Program-made: the position numbers and the translations under genes
In this document: positions 1 through 7,941 of the stretch, in pieces
Position numbering within the stretch: the stretch's first letter is position 1
Layout of the letters: each line of letters begins with the position of its first letter
DNA from: Candidatus Rokuibacteriota bacterium
GTDB taxonomy: Bacteria > Methylomirabilota > Methylomirabilia > Rokubacteriales > CSP1-6
DNA length: 64,000 bases
Direction: 5' to 3'
NCBI GenBank assembly: GCA_003220495.1
Contig: QHSP01000016.1
Location: forward strand, 151,831 to 215,830
Notes under the pieces: model-generated
Told to the model about the DNA's origin: nothing
The model's input: only the letters and a program-made list of their open reading frames with translations
Database searches by the model: none

Positions 1-324
1 TCGCTCGCCGTCGAGATCCTGGGCGGCATCCTGTCGGGCACCGGAGCGGCGCGTCCGGACAAAGGCCCCGTGAGCAACGGCGTCCTGATGATGTGCATCG
101 ATCCCGGGCGCTTCCTGCCGCCCGAGGATTTCCACGCCCAGGTGGCCACGCTCTTCGGCTTCGTGCGATCGGCCCCACTGGCCGGCGGTTCGGAGGAGAT
201 CTTGATTCCGGGCGAGCCCGAGGAGCGCACCTCGCGCGAGCGGCGGGTGGGCGGCGTGCCCGTCGACGACGAGACGTGGCGCCAGATCAAGGAATGCGCC
301 GCCGAGGTCGGTGTCGATGCTTGA
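1..324 (+). CDS. Ldh2-family malate/L-lactate-type dehydrogenase, C-terminal part
   Basis: This is the last 107 codons of a gene that begins before the window; the frame is open from base 1 to the TGA at 322-324. The segment ends with the typical tail of the Ldh2 family (PF02615): a VEILGG helix, a GNGHLF-like stretch seen here as SNGVLMMCIDPGRF, and the late IPGEPEERTSRERR segment followed by an acidic C-terminal helix. Family members are NAD(P)-dependent dehydrogenases of 2-hydroxy acids such as malate, lactate or ureidoglycolate; substrate cannot be told from the tail. Its stop overlaps the start of the next small gene, so the two are probably translationally coupled. Confidence 0.85.
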   Translation, partial: SLAVEILGGILSGTGAARPDKGPVSNGVLMMCIDPGRFLPPEDFHAQVATLFGFVRSAPLAGGSEEILIPGEPEERTSRERRVGGVPVDDETWRQIKECAAEVGVDA

Positions 325-541
325 GGTCGTCACGATGAAGGAGATCGACGCGATCTTCGCGGTGACCGACTCCCTCGGCATCCACCGCGAGCAGCTGGTG
401 ATCCCGCTCGGTCCCGCCGCGCCCGGGCGCGTCCGCCGCCTGCCGAGCGGCAAGATCGAGATCACGGTCGAGGCCGCTCGCCCGATCGACGAATGGCTCG
501 CGGAGCTTCCGCGGCTGATCGCCGCCGCCCAGGGGAAGTGA
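317..541 (+). CDS. Small conserved-looking hypothetical protein (74 aa)
   Basis: I do not recognise this protein. ATG at 317 is chosen; GTG 311 and ATG 344 are alternatives in the same frame. It is soluble, with no signal peptide or membrane segment. It reads as a short alpha/beta protein, with an N-terminal helix around MKEIDAIFAVTDSLGI, a central strand region and an amphipathic C-terminal helix. It overlaps the 3' end of the Ldh2-type gene by 8 bases, and its stop lies one base before the proposed CTG start of the permease, so it sits inside a four-gene operon. The tight packing supports a real gene; the function is unknown. Confidence 0.6.
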   Translation: MLEVVTMKEIDAIFAVTDSLGIHREQLVIPLGPAAPGRVRRLPSGKIEITVEAARPIDEWLAELPRLIAAAQGK

Positions 542-542
542 G

Positions 543-1856
543 CTGACGGCAGGGCTCCGGCGCGGGCTCGGGATCTTCCCGCTCACCGCGATCGTCTTCT
601 TCAACGTGAGCGGCGGGCCCTACGGGATCGAGGACACCGTTCCCGCGCTCGGTCCGGGCATGACGCTCGCGCTGCTGGTGCTCACGCCGATTCTCTGGAG
701 CGCGCCGGTCGCCCTGGTGATGGCCGAGCTCGCGTCGGCGATGCCGGACGAAGGCGGCTACGTCACGTGGACGCGCCAGGCGTTCGGGCCGTACTGGGCG
801 TTCCAGGTCGGCTGGTGGAGCTGGATCGACAGCTTCGTCGACGTCGCCGTGTACCCGGCGCTGTTCGTCGAGTATCTCCGCTTCTGGGTTCCCGAGATGA
901 CGCCGCTCGACCGCTGGCTGCTGGTCGTCGCCTTCATCGTCACGCTGACCGGGCTGAATCTACTCGGCGTGCGCCCGACGGGGCACGCGGCCGCGGCGCT
1001 GGCGATCATCTCGCTCGTGCCGGTCGGCGCGCTGACGGTGGCCGCGCTGCTCGGACCGCGGGTCTCGCCGTGGACGCCGCTCGTTCCGGCGGGGCAGGGA
1101 TTGGAGACCCTGGGGCTCGGCCTCGCCGTGGTGATGTGGAACTACTCGGGCTGGGACACGCCGTCGACGATTCTCGGCGAGGCCCGCTCGCCGGAGCGCG
1201 CGTTCCGGTCGGCGATGTTCCTGGCGCTCCCGGTGCTGACGGCGGCGTACATCCTTCCGGTGGGCGCGGCCCTCGCGAGCGGTGCCCTCCCGTGGAGCCA
1301 GTGGACCACCGGTGTCCTGCCGTCGATTGCCCGGTCGGTGGGGGGCGAGTGGCTCGGCCACGCCGTGGCCGCCGGTGCCGTGCTCAGCACGGCCGGCCTC
1401 TTCGTGTCGCTGCTCCTCACGAACTCGCGGCTTCCGTACGTCATGGCGCGTGACCACGTGATGCCCCGATGGCTCGGCGCCGTCGACCCGCGATTCGGTA
1501 CGCCGTGGACGGCCGTCCTCGTCTCCGCCGCGCTCTACGCCGCGTTCGCCGTGTTCTCCTTCAAGGAGCTGATCGTCCTGAACATCTGGCTCTACTCGCT
1601 GAGCCTGCTCGTCGAGCTCGCCGCGTTCGTGCGGCTGCGCGTCATCGCGCCGGGGATGCCGCGGCCGTGGCGGGTTCCGGGCGGTCTCGCCGTCGGGGTT
1701 GGCGTGGTCGTGTTCCCCGTGCTCTTCTGTGTCGGCGCGATGGCGACGGCCGGCTGGACCAACACGATCGCCGGCATCGCGGCGGCACTCACCGGGCCGC
1801 TGGCCTACCGCGTGCTCGGCCGGCGCACGATGCTGGTCGAGGAGGGGCGGGCATGA
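543..1856 (+). CDS. APC-family amino acid permease (probable CTG start)
   Basis: Integral membrane secondary transporter of the amino acid-polyamine-organocation family with about 12 hydrophobic segments. The N-terminal motif FFNVSGGPYGIED is the unwound first-helix signature of this family, and EGGYVTW follows in the next loop. The first ATG/GTG start is GTG 606, but that would remove half of the first transmembrane helix. The frame is open back to 519 and encodes a good helix start from CTG 543, which has AGGGGAA at 531-537 five bases upstream. I therefore place the start at CTG 543, giving 437 aa. The substrate is probably an amino acid or polyamine. It is followed by corA with an ATGA overlap. 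Confidence 0.85.
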   Translation: MTAGLRRGLGIFPLTAIVFFNVSGGPYGIEDTVPALGPGMTLALLVLTPILWSAPVALVMAELASAMPDEGGYVTWTRQAFGPYWAFQVGWWSWIDSFVDVAVYPALFVEYLRFWVPEMTPLDRWLLVVAFIVTLTGLNLLGVRPTGHAAAALAIISLVPVGALTVAALLGPRVSPWTPLVPAGQGLETLGLGLAVVMWNYSGWDTPSTILGEARSPERAFRSAMFLALPVLTAAYILPVGAALASGALPWSQWTTGVLPSIARSVGGEWLGHAVAAGAVLSTAGLFVSLLLTNSRLPYVMARDHVMPRWLGAVDPRFGTPWTAVLVSAALYAAFAVFSFKELIVLNIWLYSLSLLVELAAFVRLRVIAPGMPRPWRVPGGLAVGVGVVVFPVLFCVGAMATAGWTNTIAGIAAALTGPLAYRVLGRRTMLVEEGRA

Positions 1857-2830
1857 AGGGGTTGGTCAACAGCGTCGCCTACGCCGACGGCCTGCGGATT
1901 GGGGAGGTCGCGATCCCGGACATCAGCGAGGTCCTCAAGCAGTCCGGGCGGTTCGTCTGGGTCGGACTCCACGAGCCCGATGACGAAATGCTCGCGGAGA
2001 TCCAGCAGGAGTTCTCGCTCCACGACCTCGCGGTCGAGGACGCCGCGCGCGCCCACCAGCGGCCGAAGCTCGAGCGATACGGCAACTCCGTCTTCGTCGT
2101 CCTGCGGACCGCTCACATCGATCGGTCGACCGGCGGGATCGACTACGGCGAGACCCACATCTTCCTCGGGTCGAACTACATCGTCTCGATCCGGCACGGA
2201 GGGTCGCTGCCGTACGTCGAGGTGCGCTCACGCTGCGAGGCGAGCCCGGATCTACTCGTCAAAGGCCCCGGCTTCGTTCTCTACGCGCTGATGGACTTCA
2301 TCGTCGACCAGTACTTTCCGCTGGTCGACACGTTCGAGGACAAGTTGGCCGCGCTCGAGGACAACATCTTCCGGCAGGCCCTCACGCGGGAGACGACCGA
2401 GCGCATCTACCAGCTCAAGCGGGACCTGCTCGAGGTGAAGCGGGCGGTCGCCCCGCTGGTCGACATCTGCAACCGGCTCGTCCGCGCCGACGTCACGTTG
2501 ATCCCCGACGACGCGCGCGTCTATTTCCGCGACGTCTACGACCACACGATCCGGATCAACGAAATGGTCGACACGCTGCGCGAGCTCCTGACGACCGCGC
2601 TCGAGGCGAACCTTTCGTTGATCTCGGTCTCGCAGAACGAGGCGATGAAGCGGCTGGCAGGTTGGGCGGCGATCATCGCGGTCCCGACCATGGTCGCCGG
2701 TATCTACGGGATGAACTTCAAGCTCATGCCCGAGCTCGATTGGGCGCTCGGATACCCGCTGGCGATGACCGTCATGGTCGGCGCCTGCGCATTTCTCTAC
2801 TACAAGTTCAAGCGCTCCGGCTGGCTCTGA
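1853..2830 (+). CDS. corA: CorA-family magnesium/cobalt channel
   Basis: Pentameric Mg2+/Co2+ uptake channel of the inner membrane, 325 aa. The long cytoplasmic N-terminal domain and coiled helix region (residues about 1-260) precede two C-terminal transmembrane helices; the GMN selectivity signature lies at residues 286-288 at the end of the first helix, followed by a periplasmic loop with MPELDW. The C-terminal tail is basic, ending KFKRSGWL, as in the family. Start ATG 1853 overlaps the permease stop (ATGA), indicating translational coupling. Its place in an operon with a 2-hydroxy acid dehydrogenase and permease is not explained. Confidence 0.93.
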   Translation: MKGLVNSVAYADGLRIGEVAIPDISEVLKQSGRFVWVGLHEPDDEMLAEIQQEFSLHDLAVEDAARAHQRPKLERYGNSVFVVLRTAHIDRSTGGIDYGETHIFLGSNYIVSIRHGGSLPYVEVRSRCEASPDLLVKGPGFVLYALMDFIVDQYFPLVDTFEDKLAALEDNIFRQALTRETTERIYQLKRDLLEVKRAVAPLVDICNRLVRADVTLIPDDARVYFRDVYDHTIRINEMVDTLRELLTTALEANLSLISVSQNEAMKRLAGWAAIIAVPTMVAGIYGMNFKLMPELDWALGYPLAMTVMVGACAFLYYKFKRSGWL

Positions 2831-2836
2831 CCCGGC

Positions 2837-3190
2837 TCACCGCCGGGCCCGCCCGAGGTTGTCCTCGATCACCGCGGCCAGACAATCGAGCGTCCCGAGC
2901 GAATAGACGTAGGTCTTCCAGTCGACGGCCACGTGGTCCTCGCGCTCGCCGGGGCGCCCCAGCGGAAACATCTCGACCGAGACATTGGGACCGGGTCCCG
3001 AGCAGCCGCCGGCGCAACCCTCGCGCACCCGGACGCGCTCGCCGAGTCCGCGCTCGGCCACCAGCTCCAGCAAGTGCCGCCGGATGGCTTCCGCATTCAG
3101 GCGCGCGGCCCGACCGCCCCGCGTGATCGGGAGCGTGACGACACCCGGCTCCCGCGGGCACACCGTGATGACGAGCCTGCGCGGCGTCAC
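2837..3190 (-). CDS. Small cysteine-containing ferredoxin-like protein (117 aa)
   Basis: The GTG start at 3190 overlaps the stop of the upstream kinase gene (GTGA). The protein has the outline of thioredoxin-fold [2Fe-2S] ferredoxin/DUF1636-like proteins: an N-terminal strand ending in CPREPG (Cys11), a helix, then EGCAGGCSGPGPNV with Cys59 and Cys63, and a last helix containing Cys103. Only one Cys is visible where the N-terminal cluster pair would be, so the iron-sulfur site is incomplete or uses Cys103. It may instead bind another metal or none. It converges with corA, leaving 6 bases between the stop codons. The gene is likely real; the assignment is tentative. Confidence 0.5.
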   Translation of the reverse strand: MTPRRLVITVCPREPGVVTLPITRGGRAARLNAEAIRRHLLELVAERGLGERVRVREGCAGGCSGPGPNVSVEMFPLGRPGEREDHVAVDWKTYVYSLGTLDCLAAVIEDNLGRARR

Positions 3191-4053
3191 GCCCGGGCCA
3201 GCGCCGCGGCCAGCCGCGCGGCGGCGACGACGGGTTGCTCGGCGGGGCGGTGCCATCGCGCCCGCAAGCCGACGCGCGCGACCGCGCGAATCACCCCCGC
3301 GCGATACCACCCGTCGGCCAGCACGCTCCCCGCCCAGCTCGCGTTCACCGTCCGGCCGAGCTGGAGCGCCCGCGCCACTTCGAGGGCGCCCGCCGCGAGC
3401 TGGCGCTGACCCTCCGTCACAATGCGCCGCGCGCGGCGATCGCCGCGACGGGCTCGTGCGAGCACGTCGCGAGCCATCGCGGCCATAGACTTCACCGGGT
3501 CGCGGCCGTGGGACGCGCGAAGCGCCGGTAGCAGGTGTCCATCGCGGACCCTCGCGCGGAGCCACTCACGGCCGAGCCAGAATCCGGAGCCCTCATCGCC
3601 GAGAATCGGCCCGAGACCGCCCGCGCGCGCCCAGCGGCCGCGCGCGTTGCGGCCGACCACGATCGATCCGGTGCCCGACAGCAAGAGGACACCGGGCCGC
3701 TTGCCGAGCGCGCCGAGCAGCGCGGCCTGCGCGTCGGAGATTACATGCACACGCGCGGCGAGCCCACGTAGCGCGCGCGCGAGGATCCGGCGCTCGGCGG
3801 GTGTCCAGAGGCCACGCGAGGCGACGACGAGCGCGGCGACGCGGCGCCGACTCCACTTGCGGCGACGCCACACCGCGCGCAAGCGCGACGCGAGCTGCTG
3901 CAGATCGCGGTGGGCGGGAACGATAGTGGTCGCAACGCGATGTTCGGCCCAGACGGCGATGCGGATCCACGTTCCGCCGACGTCCGCGCCCACGCACACC
4001 GCCCGTCGTTTGGAGGCGTGTCTTTCCGCGGAAGTGGTTGCCACTCTGTCCAT
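3187..4053 (-). CDS. BadF/BcrA-type ATPase-fold sugar kinase, likely MurNAc/GlcNAc kinase (MurK-like)
   Basis: ASKHA-fold kinase of 288 aa. The phosphate-1 loop is GADVGGTWIRIAV near residue 22, the phosphate-2 region is LLLSGTGSIVVG, and the adenosine region carries GGLGPILGDEGSGFWLG, which is characteristic of BadF/BadG/BcrA/BcrD-type GlcNAc kinases. In Clostridium, MurK of this family phosphorylates N-acetylmuramic acid and N-acetylglucosamine. The nearby nagZ, namZ and murQ homologues make the same job likely here: making MurNAc-6-phosphate for MurQ. ATG 4053 is preferred over TTG 4068. The downstream ferredoxin-like gene overlaps by four bases. The length is close to the family norm of about 300 aa. 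Confidence 0.75.
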   Translation of the reverse strand: MDRVATTSAERHASKRRAVCVGADVGGTWIRIAVWAEHRVATTIVPAHRDLQQLASRLRAVWRRRKWSRRRVAALVVASRGLWTPAERRILARALRGLAARVHVISDAQAALLGALGKRPGVLLLSGTGSIVVGRNARGRWARAGGLGPILGDEGSGFWLGREWLRARVRDGHLLPALRASHGRDPVKSMAAMARDVLARARRGDRRARRIVTEGQRQLAAGALEVARALQLGRTVNASWAGSVLADGWYRAGVIRAVARVGLRARWHRPAEQPVVAAARLAAALARA

Positions 4054-4116
4054 TATGAGGCCGATCAAATGATCCGGAGGCGTCTGAAATAACAGGCTTT
4101 CCGCTTATTCAGCCAC

Positions 4117-4132
4117 TGGCATGCCGGATGCT
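4117..4132 (+). promoter_or_regulatory. Candidate sigma-54 (-24/-12) promoter upstream of mlaC
   Basis: TGGCATGCCGGATGCT matches the RpoN pattern TGGCACG-N4-TTGCW at most positions, with GG at 4118-4119 and GC at 4130-4131 in the required 12-base phase. The expected transcript start near 4143 leaves room for the GGAGG ribosome site at 4146-4150. Single matches of this kind can occur by chance in GC-rich DNA. Confidence 0.35.
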
Positions 4133-4157
4133 CAAATAGCGGCCCGGAGGATCAGCC

Positions 4158-4790
4158 ATGGGTAAGGCACTCGCCGCCTGGATCATGATGGCCGGAGCCG
4201 TCGCGGCCCCCGCGATGGGCCCACGGGAAACCGTGGAGACGGCCGTGATCCGCGTGATCAATCTCACGCAGGACATCGAGCCTGCTGCGAAGCCGGAGTC
4301 GGCGGCACCCAGGCCGACGACGGACAAGCGGACCGAGATCCGAAAGATCGCGCGCGACCTCTTCGACTTCGAGGAAGTGACCCGGCGCACGCTGTCGCGC
4401 CACTGGGCCGCGCGCACCCAGGAAGAGCGGACCGAGTTCGTGGCGCTCTTCACCGAGCTGCTCGAGCGCTCCTACATCAACCGGGTCGAGGCCTACGCGG
4501 GCGAGAACATCACGTATATCGGCGAGGCCATCGATGCGAACTATGCCACCGTGCGGTCGAAGATCATCACGGACCGCCGCAGCGAGCTGACGCTCGATTA
4601 CCGGATGCATCTCCGGGACGGTCGCTGGCGCGTCTACGATCTGCAAGTCGACGGCGTGAGCTTCGTCTCGACGTATCGCAGTCAGTTCGACCGGATCATC
4701 CAGGCCGAATCGTACACGGCCCTCCTCGAGCGCATGCGCAAGAAGAGCTTCGAAGCCAACGTGGCCGAGCGCGGGGGCAAGAAGCTCTAG
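4158..4790 (+). CDS. mlaC: MlaC/Ttg2D-family phospholipid-shuttling periplasmic protein
   Basis: Periplasmic carrier (210 aa) that moves phospholipid between an outer-membrane lipoprotein and the MlaFEDB ABC complex, maintaining outer-membrane lipid asymmetry. A signal peptide (about 20 residues, ending AAPAMG) is followed by the Tol_Tol_Ttg2 domain: helix with IRKIARDLFDFEEVTRRTL, RHWAARTQEERTEFVALFTELL, then the beta-sheet region with SKIITDRRSELTLDYRM and WRVYDLQVDGVSFVSTYRSQF. GGAGG lies 7 bases before the ATG. No mlaFED genes adjoin it here, so it is a stand-alone copy, ending at a strong intrinsic terminator. Confidence 0.9.
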   Translation: MGKALAAWIMMAGAVAAPAMGPRETVETAVIRVINLTQDIEPAAKPESAAPRPTTDKRTEIRKIARDLFDFEEVTRRTLSRHWAARTQEERTEFVALFTELLERSYINRVEAYAGENITYIGEAIDANYATVRSKIITDRRSELTLDYRMHLRDGRWRVYDLQVDGVSFVSTYRSQFDRIIQAESYTALLERMRKKSFEANVAERGGKKL

Positions 4791-4819
4791 TCGATCGGGC
4801 GCCGTCCGGCGCCATCTGC

Positions 4820-4857
4820 AACGGGGGCGGGTTCTTCGGGACTCGCCCCCGTTTCTG
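4820..4857 (+). terminator. Rho-independent terminator of mlaC
   Basis: A perfect 10-base stem (AACGGGGGCG at 4820-4829 pairing with CGCCCCCGTT at 4844-4853) with a 14-base loop is followed by a T-rich run. It lies between the convergent ends of mlaC and the DUF429 gene and may also stop the minus-strand transcript. Confidence 0.8.
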
Positions 4858-5757
4858 TTAGAGCCGCTCGCTCGGGAGCCCCAGGATCCAGCCCTCCACG
4901 ACCCGCGCCGCCTCCGGTGGCTCCGGCACCGCGTCGTCGAGCAGGAGCCTCGCCAGCCCGATGCAGCCGATCGTCGCGTCGAACGGATCCTCACCGGAGC
5001 TGGACGCGCCGAACCCCCCGCGGAGAAGAGCCCGGACGGCGTCGAGATCGAGCCGCGCGTCGGCGCCCACCCGGCGTAGCAGCGCTCGACCGCACGCGGC
5101 GCGCGCGGTGGGCTCAGACTTTCGCGCGACGGTAAGTCCGAGCGTGCGCAGGAGGAATGCCGGGTACATCTCGGCGATGACCGGACGGCCGGCAGCGAGC
5201 AGCTCGGCCAGCGGCCCGTCGAACGGCCAGAGAGCGACGCGGTCGAGTCGCGGCGTGATGAGCTCGCGCCAGATACAGGCGGCGGACCGGCCGACCTGGC
5301 GCGGGCCGACCAGCCAGAAGATCGGCCCCGCGCCGGCCAGGCGGTCGCAGGCGCGCGGCGCGAACGCCGCGTCGCCGAGCACCTTCCGGAGGTCGTCGCG
5401 TGTGGTCCCTTTCACGCCCCGAGCCGGATAGAAGGGTCGCTCGGTCCCGATGTCGGCGGCGCAATCGGCCAGCTCGTAGAAGCGCGCGAACCGGCCGCTG
5501 CCGAAAACCCTGAGCGCCGCTCGAAACGAGCCGAGCTCGGCCATCGCGGCGTACTCGCGCGAGACGCCGATCGGACAGTCGAACGCGGCCAGAACGCCGG
5601 GAGCGAGCTCGAGCGCGGCGACGTCCCTCACGGGTCGCGGGGGCGAGACAAGGTAACGGCCGTCGCTGAGGACCGCCCGACACACCTGCCGCTTGGCCGG
5701 TGTCGCGCCCCAGTCGAACGCGAGGATTTCGGCGGGCAGTCGGCGGAGCCGACTCAC
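4858..5757 (-). CDS. DUF429-like protein (predicted RNase H-fold)
   Basis: A 299-aa soluble protein. GTG 5757 overlaps the nagZ stop (GTGA). The N-terminus has a strand ending in EILAFDWGA, and a second strand ends in AAFDCPIGVS. These paired Asp-containing strands resemble DUF429, a predicted RNase H-like fold. Later segments include RPFYPARGVKGTT, VGPRQVGRSAACIWRE, ALWPFDGPL and VIAEMYPAFLLR, consistent with that family's pattern in which a Glu-Xaa-Tyr-Pro strand completes the acidic site. It ends EDPFDATIGCIGLARLL. No biochemical role is established for DUF429. Coupling to nagZ may be incidental or point to wall-related metabolism. Confidence 0.6.
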   Translation of the reverse strand: MSRLRRLPAEILAFDWGATPAKRQVCRAVLSDGRYLVSPPRPVRDVAALELAPGVLAAFDCPIGVSREYAAMAELGSFRAALRVFGSGRFARFYELADCAADIGTERPFYPARGVKGTTRDDLRKVLGDAAFAPRACDRLAGAGPIFWLVGPRQVGRSAACIWRELITPRLDRVALWPFDGPLAELLAAGRPVIAEMYPAFLLRTLGLTVARKSEPTARAACGRALLRRVGADARLDLDAVRALLRGGFGASSSGEDPFDATIGCIGLARLLLDDAVPEPPEAARVVEGWILGLPSERL

Positions 5758-7271
5758 CCCTGGACGAGGCGTGCGATGACCGCGTCGAGCTGGCACTTCC
5801 TGAACCCGTACGCGGTGACGCCGAGGACACCGGGCGCGAGCATGTCCGCGTCGTACGGATCGCGCATGAGCACGACGGCGAGCGCCCGAGACCGCGACTG
5901 GAGCTCCGTGAGCAGCTTCGCGTTCGACGCGTAGAGGTGGGCGTCGAACAGGAACAGCACGAGCGCGTCGGACGCCTCGGCCAGCGCTCCGGCGGCGGCG
6001 ATTTCCTCGTCCTTGGGCTCGATCCCAACGAGCTGTGTCTCGGGCATGATGCCGGCCATTCCGAACGCCCCCGCGATGTACGATTTCTCGGCGGCGATCT
6101 CGGGCTCGATCGTGATCCTCGGTGCCAGATCCGAGAAGCGCGGGAACACGACGCCGACACGCCCGTTCAGCGCGCGCCGAAGCTCGCGCCGACCAGCCGA
6201 GACGACGGTGACCGCGCGCGTCGCGATCGCGCGCGCGAGCGGCGCGGCGTCGGGCTCGACCGCCGGCGGCCCGCCCTCGAAGCGGGCGGTCCGGCGCGTC
6301 CGCATTCGGTGAATACGCTCGACGGAGGCTTCCAGATCGCGCACCGGGAGCGCGCCCGACCGATAGGCCTCCACGAGCGCCTTGGCGGCGGCGCGCTGCG
6401 CCGGCTCGGTGTGGCAGACGAGCAGGAGGTCGTGGCCCGCCGCCGCCGTCTTTATCGTCGCCTCGCCGATCGGGCACGTTTCGCCGATCGCCCCCATCTC
6501 GAGGTCGTCCGAGATGATCACGCCCGAGAATCCGGCCTCCTGGCGCAGGTAGTCGTGCACGATGCGCCGGGAGAACGTTGCCGGAACGCGCGAGGGGTCG
6601 AGATTCGGATAGACCGGATGGCTCGTCATCAAGCTGTCGATCCCGTCCGCGATCGCGGCGTGGAACGGCGGCAGGTGCGTGCCTTCCATCTCGGCCCACG
6701 TCGAGTCGATCGTGGGCAGCTTCAGATGGGCGTCGAGGGGCGAGTGGCCCTTGCCGGGGAAGTGTTTCGCGCACGCCGACACACCGCCCTTCTGCATGCC
6801 CTTGATGCGCGCGAGACCGTAGCGAGTCACCAGGCCGGGATCCTTGCCGTACGAGCGGATCCCGATGTTCGGGCTGTAACGATCGGTGAGGACGTCGAGG
6901 CACGGGCCGAAATTCAGGTCTACTCCCAGTCGGCGCAGCTCGCGAGCCTCGAACAGACCCTGGCGATAGGGGAACGCTTCTTCGCCCGCCGTCCCGACCG
7001 CGAGGTTGTCGGGAAAGATCGTCGTCCCCTGTCCGAGCATGACGATGCGGCCGCCCTCGTGATCGGTCGCGACGAGCAGCCGACGGTCGAGCGCGGACTC
7101 GAGATCGTTCAGGAGCTTCGTATGTTGCTCCGGCGATTCGAAGTTTCGCCGGTACAGAATGAGCCCGGCCGCGCGCGTCTCACGGAAGAGTCGGATGTCG
7201 GTGTCCGTCAGCTTCGGGCCGGCGAGGCCGAATACCAGCCGCTCGCCGACGAGGCCTTCGAGGTCGCTCAC
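5754..7271 (-). CDS. nagZ: NagZ-type beta-N-acetylglucosaminidase (GH3)
   Basis: Family 3 glycoside hydrolase that removes GlcNAc from GlcNAc-MurNAc units of peptidoglycan fragments. KHFPGKG lies at residues 169-175 with the NagZ Asp-His dyad at D180 and H182, and SDDLEMG at 254-260 supplies the nucleophile Asp. At 505 aa it has the extra C-terminal alpha/beta domain found in Gram-positive-type NagZ, unlike the short E. coli enzyme. No clear signal peptide is present. I chose GTG 7271 because homology starts there and a perfect TATAAT sits just upstream; the frame stays open further up. It lies upstream of the DUF429 gene on the same strand and is part of the cell-wall recycling set with namZ and murQ. 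Confidence 0.88.
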   Translation of the reverse strand: MSDLEGLVGERLVFGLAGPKLTDTDIRLFRETRAAGLILYRRNFESPEQHTKLLNDLESALDRRLLVATDHEGGRIVMLGQGTTIFPDNLAVGTAGEEAFPYRQGLFEARELRRLGVDLNFGPCLDVLTDRYSPNIGIRSYGKDPGLVTRYGLARIKGMQKGGVSACAKHFPGKGHSPLDAHLKLPTIDSTWAEMEGTHLPPFHAAIADGIDSLMTSHPVYPNLDPSRVPATFSRRIVHDYLRQEAGFSGVIISDDLEMGAIGETCPIGEATIKTAAAGHDLLLVCHTEPAQRAAAKALVEAYRSGALPVRDLEASVERIHRMRTRRTARFEGGPPAVEPDAAPLARAIATRAVTVVSAGRRELRRALNGRVGVVFPRFSDLAPRITIEPEIAAEKSYIAGAFGMAGIMPETQLVGIEPKDEEIAAAGALAEASDALVLFLFDAHLYASNAKLLTELQSRSRALAVVLMRDPYDADMLAPGVLGVTAYGFRKCQLDAVIARLVQG

Positions 7272-7277
7272 AGAACG

Positions 7278-7283
7278 ATTATA
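7278..7283 (-). promoter_or_regulatory. Perfect -10 box for a leaderless nagZ transcript
   Basis: On the minus strand TATAAT is followed by only six bases before the GTG start at 7271, so initiation at the usual distance would place the first transcribed base on the start codon. No Shine-Dalgarno sequence is present. No good -35 box is seen. Confidence 0.5.
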
Positions 7284-7416
7284 GGCTGCCTCCCGCTCCC
7301 CGGCCGCGGCCTGCGACGCACTTTTCCTGTCACTCCGCTGACACCAATGGGCTGTGCTGCCGCCAGTCGCGCGCGAGAACCTCCGACAAATCCGCGGGTT
7401 TCGTCCAGGCCCGATG

Positions 7417-7432
7417 TGGCATGGCTGCTGCA
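7417..7432 (+). promoter_or_regulatory. Candidate sigma-54 promoter for the small exported-protein genes
   Basis: TGGCATGGCTGCTGCA fits the RpoN -24/-12 pattern well (TGGCAxG-N4-xTGCA), with GG at 7418-7419 and GC at 7430-7431. The expected start near 7443 lies just before the ATG at 7453. It shares its first seven bases with the site upstream of mlaC. Confidence 0.4.
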
Positions 7433-7452
7433 AATATCTCTACCGGTCGGGT

Positions 7453-7941
7453 ATGCGACACAAAGACCTGGTCCAGAGCCTGGCGGTCGTGAGTGTTCTC
7501 ACGGTCATCGCGGCCGCCGGCGTACAGGCTCAGACGAAGCCCAGAGCGCCCGCGGCGCCGACGCCTTCCGGCGCATACGGCAAGCTCTCGCTCGGGAATC
7601 AGAAGGTCGCTTCCGCGCTCTACCAGGCGCAAAGCTCCGGGATCCCGGCAAAGATCGCGACCGGATCGACCGCCGCACCCCATCCACTCACCTTGGAAGA
7701 GATTGCCTCGAAAAGGCGGAGCGGTCAGGCGTGGGGCCAGATCTTCCGGGAGATGAAGGCGCAGGGGCTCGTGCACGAAAAGAGCCTCGGCCAAGTTGTC
7801 GCCAAGTACCAGCAAACATCTGATGCGGGTCCCAGCGTGGTCGCCAGCGACAACGGCGTTGGCAAATCCAGCGCTCTCGAAGTCGGCTCGACCGGCCTCG
7901 CGAGTGGCGTGGCTCATGGTGTCGGCAAGGGAGGCAAGTGA
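7453..7941 (+). CDS. Exported protein of unknown function (162 aa)
   Basis: ATG 7453 is chosen because a clean signal peptide follows it (basic MRHKD, hydrophobic core, AAAGVQAQ cleavage region); the frame extends further upstream without such a signal. The mature part has a conserved-looking segment LTLEEIASKRRSGQAWGQI then FREMKAQGLVHEKSLGQVV. I recall this type of segment from uncharacterised exported proteins of environmental bacteria, but not a function. A Ser/Gly-rich tail ends GVGKGGK. The next gene begins on its stop codon (ATG 7941 shares an A with TGA 7939-7941). Confidence 0.65.
   Translation: MRHKDLVQSLAVVSVLTVIAAAGVQAQTKPRAPAAPTPSGAYGKLSLGNQKVASALYQAQSSGIPAKIATGSTAAPHPLTLEEIASKRRSGQAWGQIFREMKAQGLVHEKSLGQVVAKYQQTSDAGPSVVASDNGVGKSSALEVGSTGLASGVAHGVGKGGK

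Noticed and set aside
7278-7452. Upstream extension of the 162-aa exported protein to TTG/ATG codons before 7453
   Set aside because: The extension places about 33 residues before the signal peptide and contains Cys/Trp-rich sequence that overlaps the putative promoter; ATG 7453 gives a normal signal peptide.
5700-7823. Long open plus-strand frame opposite nagZ and the DUF429 gene
   Set aside because: Antisense shadow; nagZ on the minus strand has clear catalytic motifs over the same bases.
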